Notes under the pieces: generated by a model
The model's input: only the letters and a program-made list of their open reading frames with translations
Database searches by the model: none
Told to the model about the DNA's origin: nothing
Shown: positions 1-6,524 of the stretch, in pieces
Layout: each line of letters opens with the position of its first letter
Numbering within the stretch: position 1 is the first letter of the stretch
Made by a program: the position numbers and the translations under genes
NCBI GenBank assembly: GCA_964403185.1
Contig: CAYOFK010000059.1
Span: 1-15,876 of the forward strand
Origin: CAYOFK01 sp964403185
GTDB lineage: Bacteria > Bacteroidota > Bacteroidia > Bacteroidales > VadinHA17
DNA: 15,876 nt
Direction: 5' to 3'

Positions 1-80
1 TTGAACAACCTTATGTACATACCGCTGCCGTTGCAATGGCCAACTTCGACCAGATCAGGGAAGACACGGAGTTCTTGTGA
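1..80 (+). CDS. 3' end of an unrecognised gene (partial)
   Basis: The frame beginning at base 3 reads as a plausible protein C-terminus of 25 codons (EQPYVHTAAVAMANFDQIRE, then DTEFL) ending in TGA at 78-80. The other two plus frames have either an internal stop or an implausible composition, so this frame is the best candidate for a gene that enters from the left. The segment is too short to assign a family, and I do not recognise it. It converges on the pentapeptide-repeat gene, with 68 bp between the two stop codons. That spacer shows no clear hairpin plus T-run terminator. The call rests only on composition and an uninterrupted frame. Confidence 0.4.
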   Translation, partial: EQPYVHTAAVAMANFDQIREDTEFL

Positions 81-148
81 ACCACTGAAAACTTTCAGAC
101 CTTCCGCTAATGGATTGTCTTTTGCATACCGTGGTTTGCCGGTTCATT

Positions 149-769
149 TTATTTTACCAGTTTGGGATTCTTAGATTTTATCTCTTCATAGAGTTCATCT
201 GGCAGTTTAGACAATGAAAGGGTTTTGGTTTTTAACAATTGTTCTACCGTTAATCCTTTGGCCTGGCCCATTCTGGCACCTTTAAAGATCGTCCCGGAAA
301 GGTCTGCTCCCGTAAAATCAGCGGTATTCAGATTTGCATTTGTAAAATCAGTGCCAATCAGAGAGGCCTTGCTAAAATCCGTTTCCTGCAGAAGAGCAAA
401 TCTGAATTTTGCTTTTTCCAGTTTGCTGCCGGAAAGATTTGCATAACTCAATGTTATATAATTGAAAGCTGCCTTTGTCAAATCCAAATTCGAAAAATCT
501 GCGGATCTGAAAAGTGCCATATCATAGCCCCATTCATCCATTTCAAAATTAATCATGCCCCGGTGGTCTCTGACGGATTCAGCGTCACTCAGGGGAATTC
601 CAAGCTTCCCCAGAACCCCTTTGTAGGTCTTCATAAACTCCTTGACCGTAAAACCACCGATGGAAACTGTTTTAGGGTCCTTTAAACCGGTGTCCTGAGC
701 GCTGATGAAAGCGCTACATAAGAATGCCAGCACAATTCCGGTTAGTCCGGACTTAATAATTGTGTTCAT
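149..769 (-). CDS. Secreted pentapeptide-repeat protein
   Basis: This 206-residue protein starts with a typical Sec signal peptide: a Lys at residue 6, a hydrophobic core at about 9-22, and a probable cleavage near SAQ at 23-25. It is therefore likely periplasmic or surface-exposed. Residues 26-84 match no family I know. Residues 85-169 form 17 consecutive five-residue repeats of the A(D/N)Lxx type. Their central residue is Phe, Leu or Met in every repeat (F87, F92, L97 and so on to M167), which predicts an uninterrupted right-handed quadrilateral beta-helix of about four coils. A short polar tail of about 37 residues follows, beginning GLTVEQLL. Pentapeptide domains often act as scaffolds; no catalytic motif is visible and no function is assigned. 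The ATG at 767-769 is chosen because the signal peptide follows directly. It is divergent from the cupin gene across a 123-bp AT-rich spacer. Confidence 0.9.
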   Translation of the reverse strand: MNTIIKSGLTGIVLAFLCSAFISAQDTGLKDPKTVSIGGFTVKEFMKTYKGVLGKLGIPLSDAESVRDHRGMINFEMDEWGYDMALFRSADFSNLDLTKAAFNYITLSYANLSGSKLEKAKFRFALLQETDFSKASLIGTDFTNANLNTADFTGADLSGTIFKGARMGQAKGLTVEQLLKTKTLSLSKLPDELYEEIKSKNPKLVK

Positions 770-892
770 GATGGATTAACATTTGGGGTTAACGGGGAAA
801 AAGTACGAAAATATTTTAAAAAAATTATTATTATTTTGATAAAGTTAAGATGGAATTTTCTTATTATTGAATCACTTAACACTTAAAACATC

Positions 893-1228
893 ATGAATCA
901 TTCTTTTTATCCGGACGTCATTACAAATCTTCCTGAAGCGAATATTCCCTTTAAGGGTGTGCGTGGCTGGCTTTCACAGGCCGCCAATCACCAGATTGTT
1001 TTTTTTGATATTGAAGACATTGGAGAAGTGGCAGAACATGTTCATGGAGCCCAGTGGGGCACGGTGTTTGAAGGCGAAATGGAACTCAGTATAGGGGGTG
1101 TCAAAAAAATCTATAAAAAAGGGGATTCCTATTTTATTCCTGCAGGGGTACCGCATGGCGCTGTTTTTAGGAAAAGGACATTTCTTATGGACTTCTTCGC
1201 AGATGTACACAGGTACGAGCCTAAATAA
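893..1228 (+). CDS. Small single-domain cupin protein
   Basis: This 111-residue protein is a single cupin barrel. Cupin motif 1 is at about 48-63 (EHVHGAQWGTVFEGEM), giving metal ligands H49 and H51; the usual motif Glu is replaced by Gln at or near residue 54. Motif 2 is at about 78-90 (GDSYFIPAGVPHG), giving P83, G85 and ligand H88. It therefore probably binds one metal ion, though with a weaker ligand set than the standard 3-His/1-Glu. There is no signal peptide, so it is cytoplasmic. Small cupins of this size include isomerases, dioxygenases and sensor domains, and the sequence does not decide between them. The start at 893 is the first ATG after an AT-rich leader. A weak -7-like match (TTATTTTG, 7 of 8 to TAnnTTTG) lies at 831-838. 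Confidence 0.85.
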   Translation: MNHSFYPDVITNLPEANIPFKGVRGWLSQAANHQIVFFDIEDIGEVAEHVHGAQWGTVFEGEMELSIGGVKKIYKKGDSYFIPAGVPHGAVFRKRTFLMDFFADVHRYEPK

Positions 1229-1244
1229 TTAAGAAAACAAATTT

Positions 1245-1285
1245 CAGATTTCCACTAATGACCGGAGGAATCCGTCTGGAATCTG
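1245..1285. terminator. Long imperfect hairpin between convergent genes
   Basis: Bases 1245-1254 (CAGATTTCCA) pair with 1277-1285 (TGGAATCTG) with one bulged T. Inside this, 1260-1266 (GACCGGA) pairs with 1271-1276 (TCCGTC) around a GGAA loop, leaving CTAAT (1255-1259) unpaired on one side. About 15 base pairs form in total. No T-run follows on either strand, so this is not a standard intrinsic terminator. Its position between the convergent cupin and outer-membrane genes makes a bidirectional 3'-end structure the simplest reading. A second small hairpin (GCCGG 1314-1318 / CCGGC 1326-1330) lies just beyond. Confidence 0.35.
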
Positions 1286-1369
1286 ATATTCCGCCCTTAT
1301 CAAGCCAATATCTGCCGGCCTGTATCCGGCTTCGTATGATGTAACTCCAAACCGCCCTGTTTTGAATGA

Positions 1370-1903
1370 CTATTTGAAGGTATATTTAATACCTGAAGCC
1401 AGATTTATGGCAATGGGAGTGGCCGTTCCGAAAATTGGTTCAATTCTTAATCCAAGGGGAATTACAAAATTGTCGGAAATGCTTAATGCATAACCGGCAC
1501 CTATCAGCAGCCCGGGCACGGTGCCGTCATGAAATATGTGCAGTCCTGCACCGGTTTTAATAAAGAACTTGTCGTTAAAATATTTAGAAAAATAGATGAC
1601 AAGGTTGGTGGTCCACTCCGTGCGCCAGTTATACCATGAATAACCGGGGACCGGATATTCCCAGTAATAAAGGCGGTTCGTTCCGAGTTCCCCCCCTATC
1701 AGGCTCCCTCCCTTCAATTCGTATTCCACATAGCCCTTAATAACAAAACTGTAGTTATTCCAGTTTGAGAGAGCATATTCCAAAGTGTTCTGAACATCAA
1801 TCGCCGTGATGCCTGCTCCTGCAACCAGACCGACCGATTTGAACTGAGCATTGGAAAGGGAAATACAAATAAAAAATATCAATGCGGCAAAAATTGATTT
1901 CAT
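1370..1903 (-). CDS. Small putative outer-membrane beta-barrel protein
   Basis: From the ATG at 1901-1903 the protein has 177 residues and opens with a clear signal peptide (MKSIFAALIFFICISLSNAQ). The frame stays open for 11 more codons to an upstream start at 1936, but that start would put a Lys and polar residues before the signal peptide, so the internal ATG is preferred. The mature part alternates polar and aromatic residues in short strands separated by Gly/Asn/Asp turns, for example GGSLIGGELGTNRLYYWEY and KYFNDKFFIKTGAGLHIFH. It ends in a strand, ASGIKYTFK. This pattern fits an 8-stranded outer-membrane barrel of the Bacteroidota porin-like or outer-membrane beta-barrel domain type. 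No specific function can be given. It lies 91 bp downstream of the PLP-enzyme gene on the same strand and might be co-transcribed with it. Confidence 0.75.
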   Translation of the reverse strand: MKSIFAALIFFICISLSNAQFKSVGLVAGAGITAIDVQNTLEYALSNWNNYSFVIKGYVEYELKGGSLIGGELGTNRLYYWEYPVPGYSWYNWRTEWTTNLVIYFSKYFNDKFFIKTGAGLHIFHDGTVPGLLIGAGYALSISDNFVIPLGLRIEPIFGTATPIAINLASGIKYTFK

Positions 1904-1994
1904 AGTAAAGGATTTAATGAGTAGTAATAATCTCAACCAATATAATCATATATTTTCACACCGCAACGTCCGGTAAAAGTTTGAGATCAGAATT

Positions 1995-2990
1995 TCACTC
2001 GAACAGTTGTACGTTCCCGCCTGTATGGAAAAACAGGATGTTTTCATCTGTTCCGAACAGGCCTTTTCGGGCATAATCAATCAAACCGGCTGCAGCTTTT
2101 CCGGTGTAAACCTCATCCAAAAAAAGCCCCTCCCTGCGTGTAAAAATCCGGATGGCCTCCTCACATTCAGGTGTATTTTCCCTGTAACCCTCTCCCAGAT
2201 AAGAATCATCTGATTTTATGGCCTTTGATATCCGTGATTTATTCACTGTAATTTTCAACAGGGCCAGGGTTTCCATAACCAGACAGAAAACTTTTTCCTC
2301 CTGTTCCCCACTGCTTCTGGAAACGGTCATTCCAATGATATCACCAATCCACCCACTCAACAATTGCCCCACCACCAGTCCAGCCTGAGTGCCGGCAGAA
2401 CCGGAGGCTACAATGATTTTTAAAAATCGGGTTCCGGATTCCTGAGTGAATTCCAAAACTTCACAAAAAGCCCTGGCATATCCAATTGTGCCAATATCGT
2501 TTGATCCACCTACAGAGATGTAATAGGGATTTTTTCCAAGGCCCTGAAGTTCTTTGCATTTATCATGGCAGGCCTGTTCAATTTCTGTGTCATCTTCAGT
2601 ATCAACATGGGTGATGTAAGCCCCGGCCAACCGGTCCAGTAACAAGTTGGCAGTGGGTTTGTCCGGTTCTGCTCCTTTAAGGACCAGGTGTACATCCAGG
2701 TTATTCACAGATCCGGCAACAGAAGTCATCCGGCACCAGTTCGACTGGTTTGCCCCCCAGGTCACTATCGAATCCGAACCCTTTTTGATGGCGTCAGGTA
2801 TCAGATAATCAAGTTTGCGGATCTTATTACCTCCGAAGGCAAAACCTGTGAGATCGTCGCGTTTGCAGTACAGGTTGATGCCAAAATCCTTGCTCAACTG
2901 TTCCATTCTCTGAATGGGTGTGGAAAGTACAGACATGCGAAACCGTGGAACAGGATCGATGATCGATTTCAGGGTTTTTATGTCATTCAT
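1995..2990 (-). CDS. D-cysteine desulfhydrase / ACC deaminase family PLP enzyme
   Basis: This 331-residue protein belongs to fold-type II PLP enzymes and has the usual length for the family. The PLP lysine is K56 in GGNKIRKLDYL. The substrate-carboxylate segment is GANQSNWCR (79-87), with N81, Q82, S83 and N84. The phosphate-binding loop is ASGSAGTQAG (195-204). The family tyrosines Y269 (GEGYRENTPE) and Y296 (DEVYTGKAAAG) are present, and FFHTGG (320-325) closes the PLP ring-nitrogen site. Members convert D-cysteine to pyruvate, ammonia and sulfide, deaminate 1-aminocyclopropane-1-carboxylate, or cleave cysteate. GGNKIRK and QSNxCR fit the desulfhydrase side better than true ACC deaminase. 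Residue 85 is Trp, where E. coli-type DcyD has His and ACC deaminases have Gln, so the substrate is uncertain. No signal peptide is seen, so it is cytoplasmic. An 11-base T tract (2999-3009) lies just upstream of the start. Confidence 0.88.
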   Translation of the reverse strand: MNDIKTLKSIIDPVPRFRMSVLSTPIQRMEQLSKDFGINLYCKRDDLTGFAFGGNKIRKLDYLIPDAIKKGSDSIVTWGANQSNWCRMTSVAGSVNNLDVHLVLKGAEPDKPTANLLLDRLAGAYITHVDTEDDTEIEQACHDKCKELQGLGKNPYYISVGGSNDIGTIGYARAFCEVLEFTQESGTRFLKIIVASGSAGTQAGLVVGQLLSGWIGDIIGMTVSRSSGEQEEKVFCLVMETLALLKITVNKSRISKAIKSDDSYLGEGYRENTPECEEAIRIFTRREGLFLDEVYTGKAAAGLIDYARKGLFGTDENILFFHTGGNVQLFE

Positions 2991-3080
2991 TTTTCGAATT
3001 TTTTTTTTTAAAGATACGGCAAATTTTATATGCCATACCTCTGCGTAAGCCCTTTGGAAACATATTATTTCGATGCGGCG

Positions 3081-3111
3081 AGGTAATAGCTCAGGGCACA
3101 GTGCAACGAAG
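3081..3111. repeat. REP-like 31-bp repeat, copy 1
   Basis: This segment matches 3177-3207 at 29 of 31 positions; the differences are T/A at position 7 and A/G at position 18. It contains the left arm CTCAGGGC (3090-3097), but the right arm that would complete the palindrome is missing here. Instead, CAAC (3104-3107) can pair with GTTG (3111-3114) around GAA. It looks like a degenerate copy of the element at 3177. Confidence 0.7.
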
Positions 3112-3158
3112 TTGTTACTATACGTTTGGTTGCCCCTTCAGAAATTAGTAATATGCCC

Positions 3159-3175
3159 GTCCGCCAAAGGTGGAC
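3159..3175. repeat. Short palindrome within the REP-like cluster
   Basis: GTCCGCC (3159-3165) pairs with GGTGGAC (3169-3175), with one G-T wobble and an AAA loop. It lies between the two copies of the 31-bp repeat. It has the form of the short hairpins that pepper intergenic regions in many Bacteroidota genomes. Confidence 0.5.
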
Positions 3176-3176
3176 A

Positions 3177-3214
3177 AGGTAAAAGCTCAGGGCGCAGTGC
3201 AACGAAGCCCTGAG
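3177..3214. repeat. REP-like 31-bp repeat, copy 2, with intact palindrome
   Basis: This is the second copy of the 31-bp repeat (3177-3207). The arms CTCAGGGC (3186-3193) and GCCCTGAG (3207-3214) are perfect 8-bp inverted repeats around a 13-base loop, GCAGTGCAACGAA. This layout resembles REP elements mobilised by Y1 (RAYT/IS200-like) transposases. No transposase gene is present in the window, so mobilisation would have to act in trans. The relation to RAYTs is inferred from form only. Confidence 0.65.
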
Positions 3215-3238
3215 TTAATGGTATTAAATATTAATTAA

Positions 3239-3251
3239 GGGCTGAAAGCCC
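3239..3251. repeat. Short GGGCT/AGCCC hairpin at the end of the cluster
   Basis: GGGCT (3239-3243) and AGCCC (3247-3251) form a perfect 5-bp stem with a GAA loop, 24 bp after the larger palindrome. It is probably part of the same REP-like cluster. The rest of the gene-free stretch 2991-3432 holds the 11-T tract, AT-rich sequence and a candidate promoter element at 3359; I see no small ORF or RNA gene in it. Confidence 0.5.
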
Positions 3252-3358
3252 GACAGGTAATTCATTTAAAAAAAATCATGCCTCAAAGTTTATCAAAAGT
3301 TTATTTACACTACTTATTTTCTGCCAATACAGATATCCCTTAACAAGGAAAATTTATC

Positions 3359-3366
3359 TATTTTTG
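3359..3366 (+). promoter_or_regulatory. Candidate -7 element for the decarboxylase operon
   Basis: TATTTTTG matches the Bacteroidota -7 consensus TAnnTTTG exactly and lies 66 bp before the GTG start of the decarboxylase gene. No good TTTG -33 element is present at the usual distance of about 19 bp. In such AT-rich DNA the match could be chance. Confidence 0.35.
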
Positions 3367-3432
3367 ATTTGTTTAACTTCTAACTTTCCCCGGATACTAT
3401 TAAATAGATATATGTAACTAAAATATTTTCTT

Positions 3433-4845
3433 GTGAAATTTCAGGAATTCAGAAAAACAGCCCATGAATTTGTAGACTGGATGGCGGATTATCTTGAGAC
3501 TAATGAATCTTACCCGGTGAAATCAATGGTGTCCCCCGGTGAAATATTTAATAGGCTTTCAGACCAGCCACCGGAAGAATGTGAGTCTATCGATACTATT
3601 TTTGGTGATTTTAAGGAGGTCCTGTTGCCCGGGATCACCCACTGGCAGAGTCCCAATTTTTTTGCTTATTTCCCGGCCAATTCCAGTCCGCCTTCGATTC
3701 TGGCCGAGATGCTCACCGCCACACTGGGCGCGCAGTGCATGATGTGGGAAACCTCTCCGGCTGCTGCAGAACTGGAAGAAAAAATGATGCACTGGCTTAT
3801 GCAAATGCTGGGATTTCCGGATGGATTTGAAGGCGTGATCCAGGATACTGCCTCAACAGCAACCCTTACAGCCCTGGTTTCAGCCAGGGAACGGGCAGCG
3901 AATTTTAAAATAAACGACAAAGGGTTCACCGGAAATGAGAAATTCAGGATCTATTGTTCCACTGAAACGCATTCATCCATTGAAAAGGCCGTAAAAATTG
4001 CAGGATTTGGAAAGGAAAACCTTATTAAGATCAAAGTGGATGAGGCTTTTAAAATGGACCCGGAAGCATTACGTAAAACCATTCATAAGGACCTTGATCA
4101 GGATGTAACACCCCTGTGTATAATTGCCACTTTAGGAACCACCGGAACAACTTCTGTGGATCCTTTAAAGCAAATTGCGGCGATAAGCCGGGAACATAAA
4201 ATCTGGCTGCACGTGGATGCGGCCATGGCTGGGAACGCCCTCATATTGCCGGAATACAGGTGGATGATCGAAGGCATGGATCAGGCGGACAGCTTTGTCT
4301 TTAACCCGCATAAATGGTTGTTCACAAATTTCGACTGTTCGGTTTATTTCGTAAGAGACCCCGATTTGTTGATTAAGACCTTCGAGATCTTACCAGAGTA
4401 TCTGAAAACCTGGTCCCGCGGACAGGTAAACGATTACAGGGATTGGGGCATCCCCCTGGGACGTCGGTTCAGAGCCCTGAAACTATGGTTTGTAATACGG
4501 AGCTATGGCGTGACAGGCCTGCAGAAAAAGCTGCGTTTCCATATTGATCTGGCCAGGAAATTAGAAAAAATGATTGGCCGTGAACCCGATTTTGAATTGA
4601 TGGCACCGGTGCCTCTGAATACGGTTTGTTTTCGCTATTTACCTCCTGGTGTTCGCAACACGGCAACTATTAATCAGATTAATGAGAAATTATTGAAGGC
4701 CTTAAACCAGAGTGGCAAACTGTATCTTACCCATACAAAACTGAATGGTTTATACACCATTCGCTTTGTGGTAGGGCAGACCTATGTTACTGAAAAACAC
4801 GTACTGGATGCATGGGATCGTATTAAGAAAACTGCAGGAAAATGA
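3433..4845 (+). CDS. PLP-dependent group II (aromatic L-amino acid) decarboxylase
   Basis: This 470-residue fold-type I PLP enzyme aligns along its length with aromatic amino acid decarboxylases (DOPA, tyrosine, tryptophan or phenylalanine decarboxylase), which turn the amino acid into an amine and CO2. Visible landmarks, from family knowledge, are THWQSPNFFAYFPAN (69-83, substrate pocket), VIQDTASTATL (135-145, phosphate binding), H180 in THSSIEKA (stacks on the PLP ring), D262 in HVDAAMAG (pairs with the ring nitrogen) and K294 in NPHKWLFTNFD (Schiff base). Y323 in PEYLKT lies at the flexible-loop position where Tyr supports decarboxylation and Phe marks aldehyde synthases, so decarboxylation is predicted. 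IPLGRRFRALKLWFV (340-354) is also typical. The start is GTG at 3433: the N-terminal FRKTAHEFVDWMADYLE is a conserved family helix and the next in-frame ATG falls inside it. It heads a three-gene unit. The preferred substrate is not decidable. Confidence 0.9.
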   Translation: MKFQEFRKTAHEFVDWMADYLETNESYPVKSMVSPGEIFNRLSDQPPEECESIDTIFGDFKEVLLPGITHWQSPNFFAYFPANSSPPSILAEMLTATLGAQCMMWETSPAAAELEEKMMHWLMQMLGFPDGFEGVIQDTASTATLTALVSARERAANFKINDKGFTGNEKFRIYCSTETHSSIEKAVKIAGFGKENLIKIKVDEAFKMDPEALRKTIHKDLDQDVTPLCIIATLGTTGTTSVDPLKQIAAISREHKIWLHVDAAMAGNALILPEYRWMIEGMDQADSFVFNPHKWLFTNFDCSVYFVRDPDLLIKTFEILPEYLKTWSRGQVNDYRDWGIPLGRRFRALKLWFVIRSYGVTGLQKKLRFHIDLARKLEKMIGREPDFELMAPVPLNTVCFRYLPPGVRNTATINQINEKLLKALNQSGKLYLTHTKLNGLYTIRFVVGQTYVTEKHVLDAWDRIKKTAGK

Positions 4846-5531
4846 GCGGTTTCCCAATTCATAAACTTACACAAGCGTTCAAAACTCAGGCGGATCCTGA
4901 GAAGGCTTGTTTTATGAAAAAGTACATGAAGGACCTGTTCCCCTTCTATGGGATACAGGCCGGACCAAGACGGGCCATCTCAAGAGCGTTGTTAAAAGAA
5001 ACCGGCTTGCCTGATAAAAAAAACATCCCGGAGATCATAAGAATGCTCTGGGGGAAAGATGAAAGGGAATACCAGCATTTTGCTGTTGAGCTGCTTGCTA
5101 AATACAAAAGAGATTTTGAATCAGAAGATCTTGGCCTGATCCATTGGATGATCACTCATAAACCATGGTGGGATTCTGTGGACTTTATTGCTACAAACCT
5201 GGCCGGACCCTATTTCAGTAAATTTCCGGAAAAAAGATATGCTGTTTGTTCTGAATGGCTGGAATCAGGACATATGTGGCTCCAACGAACCACCCTGCTA
5301 TTTCAGTTGAAATATAAAAAGGAAACCGACCTGGTATTACTGACCAGGCAGATTAGGGCACTTAAAAGCGAAAAAGACTTTTTTATCCGCAAGGCTATAG
5401 GCTGGGCCCTGCGTGAATACTCCAAAACCGACCCGGAGTGGGTGACAGAATTTGTGAAGGAAGTGGAACTGGCGCCCCTGAGTGAACGCGAAGCATTGAA
5501 ATGGATGAGGAATAGTGGAATAGTACGATAG
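4842..5531 (+). CDS. AlkD-like DNA alkylation repair glycosylase
   Basis: This 229-residue all-helical HEAT-like repeat protein matches the AlkD/AlkC DNA alkylation repair family in length and sequence. AlkD removes positively charged alkylated bases (3-methyladenine, 7-methylguanine) without base flipping. Residues that appear to match Bacillus cereus AlkD, each shifted by one, are W110 (W109), catalytic D114 (D113) in WWDSVDFIA, R149 (R148) and W188 (W187) in FFIRKAIGWALREYSK. MKKYMKDLFPFYGIQAG (25-41) and LSEREALKWM near the C-terminus are family signatures. The active-site set is complete, so an active enzyme is predicted in the cytoplasm. Its ATG (4842-4844) overlaps the decarboxylase stop (ATGA), implying translational coupling. 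The pairing with an amino acid decarboxylase has no obvious pathway logic. Confidence 0.92.
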   Translation: MSGFPIHKLTQAFKTQADPEKACFMKKYMKDLFPFYGIQAGPRRAISRALLKETGLPDKKNIPEIIRMLWGKDEREYQHFAVELLAKYKRDFESEDLGLIHWMITHKPWWDSVDFIATNLAGPYFSKFPEKRYAVCSEWLESGHMWLQRTTLLFQLKYKKETDLVLLTRQIRALKSEKDFFIRKAIGWALREYSKTDPEWVTEFVKEVELAPLSEREALKWMRNSGIVR

Positions 5532-5551
5532 CTTAATGAATCCTGTGTTAT

Positions 5552-6328
5552 ATGGACTTGAAAATTTTCGATAAACATTTTATTGTAGGCGGAGCTGGAA
5601 GCGGACTGGGACGTGCTGTGGCTCTGGTATTGGCCGCGGAAGGTGCCCATGTGCTTGCGGTAGCGCGAACAAAAGAAAAACTGGAAACACTCAAACATGA
5701 ATATCCCCGGAATATTGAATTTCTAGCCGCCGATATTACCACTCCTGAAACCCGCAATCAACTACTTAACAGGATTGAAGACAGAGCGCTTGATGGTATA
5801 TTTATCAATGCCGGTGGTCCCCCGGCAAAATCTTTCATAGAAACCAGTGAGGAAGATTGGGACCAGGCATATGCCAACATTCTTAAATGGAAAATCATGA
5901 TGGTCAAAGCCTTGCTTCCAAAATTCCAAAAACAAAATTATGGGAGGATCCTGTTCAGCGAAAGTTCTTCAGTAAAGCAGCCGCTGGGGCACCTGGTGTT
6001 AAGCAACTCCTTCCGCCTGGCGGTTATTGGCGCTGCAAAAACCCTGGCAAATGAGATTGGCAATCAGGGTATTACAGTCAATGTTATAGCCCCCGGATAC
6101 CATGATACACCGGCACTTGAGCGCTTATTCATAAAAAAATCAGGAACTGACAGAATTTCCGTTAAAGAAGCCAGGCTGATCTTTGAGAAGGAAGTTCCTT
6201 CCGGCAAACTGGGGAGCACAGCTCATTTTGCCAGCCTGGCTGCCTGGCTTTTATCGCCACTTTCCGCTTATATTAACGGACAAACCATCACCGTTGACGG
6301 AGGTCTTGTCAAAGGAACCATGGGCTGA
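5552..6328 (+). CDS. Atypical short-chain dehydrogenase/reductase (FabG-like)
   Basis: This 258-residue Rossmann protein of classical SDR length has the cofactor loop GGAGSGLG (13-20), a D61 'ADI' position, NAGG (86-89) and N109. The end NGQTITVDGGL (242-252) is also typical. R39 after the second beta strand suggests a preference for NADP(H). The catalytic region is unusual. Serines at 137-140 are present, but the YxxxK pair is replaced by SNSFR (151-155), so Tyr becomes Ser and Lys becomes Arg. This matches a known divergent group of beta-ketoacyl-ACP-reductase-like SDRs that lack the standard tetrad and share an LSNxxRxAV motif. The reaction is therefore unknown, and the protein may be an altered oxidoreductase or non-catalytic. 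It starts 20 bp after the AlkD gene on the same strand and is probably the last gene of the unit. Confidence 0.87.
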   Translation: MDLKIFDKHFIVGGAGSGLGRAVALVLAAEGAHVLAVARTKEKLETLKHEYPRNIEFLAADITTPETRNQLLNRIEDRALDGIFINAGGPPAKSFIETSEEDWDQAYANILKWKIMMVKALLPKFQKQNYGRILFSESSSVKQPLGHLVLSNSFRLAVIGAAKTLANEIGNQGITVNVIAPGYHDTPALERLFIKKSGTDRISVKEARLIFEKEVPSGKLGSTAHFASLAAWLLSPLSAYINGQTITVDGGLVKGTMG

Positions 6329-6417
6329 TTCTGATTCTTTGTCACTTTTAAAATACGTGAGGATTTATTTAGAAAATATTTCTGATATATAATATGATAT
6401 ATAACAAATTAAAAATT

Positions 6418-6425
6418 TAATTTTG
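6418..6425 (+). promoter_or_regulatory. Candidate -7 element upstream of ccsBA
   Basis: TAATTTTG is an exact match to TAnnTTTG, 99 bp before the ccsBA ATG, in a 196-bp AT-rich spacer after the SDR gene. A TTTG-type -33 element is not evident at about 19 bp upstream. A two-unit tandem repeat (GATATATAA at 6384-6392 and 6396-6404, 12-bp period) and a small AGAAA/TTTCT dyad (6371-6383) lie just upstream and could be operator-like. All are low-confidence. Confidence 0.3.
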
Positions 6426-6524
6426 CACATGTATTAATGTTTATTTTGAATCTCATTTCGATATATTCACAAGCCGGTAAGAGGCGTTACAATTACAATT
6501 GAATAAACTTATATTTCGGGATTT

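Noticed and set aside
225..446. 73-codon plus-strand frame
   Set aside because: It is the complement of the pentapeptide repeats; its apparent regularity only mirrors the five-codon periodicity of the real gene.
831..838. TTATTTTG as the cupin promoter
   Set aside because: It misses one of the fixed bases of TAnnTTTG and has no TTTG at the right distance, so in AT-rich DNA it was not listed as a feature of its own.
1904..1936. Upstream extension of the small outer-membrane protein
   Set aside because: The extra 11 codons precede a complete signal peptide that starts at the ATG at 1901-1903, so they are more likely untranslated leader.
3081..3251. Possible CRISPR array or insertion sequence remnant
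   Set aside because: There are only two repeat copies, with no regular spacers, no cas genes, no transposase frame and no target-site duplication. A REP-like cluster fits better.
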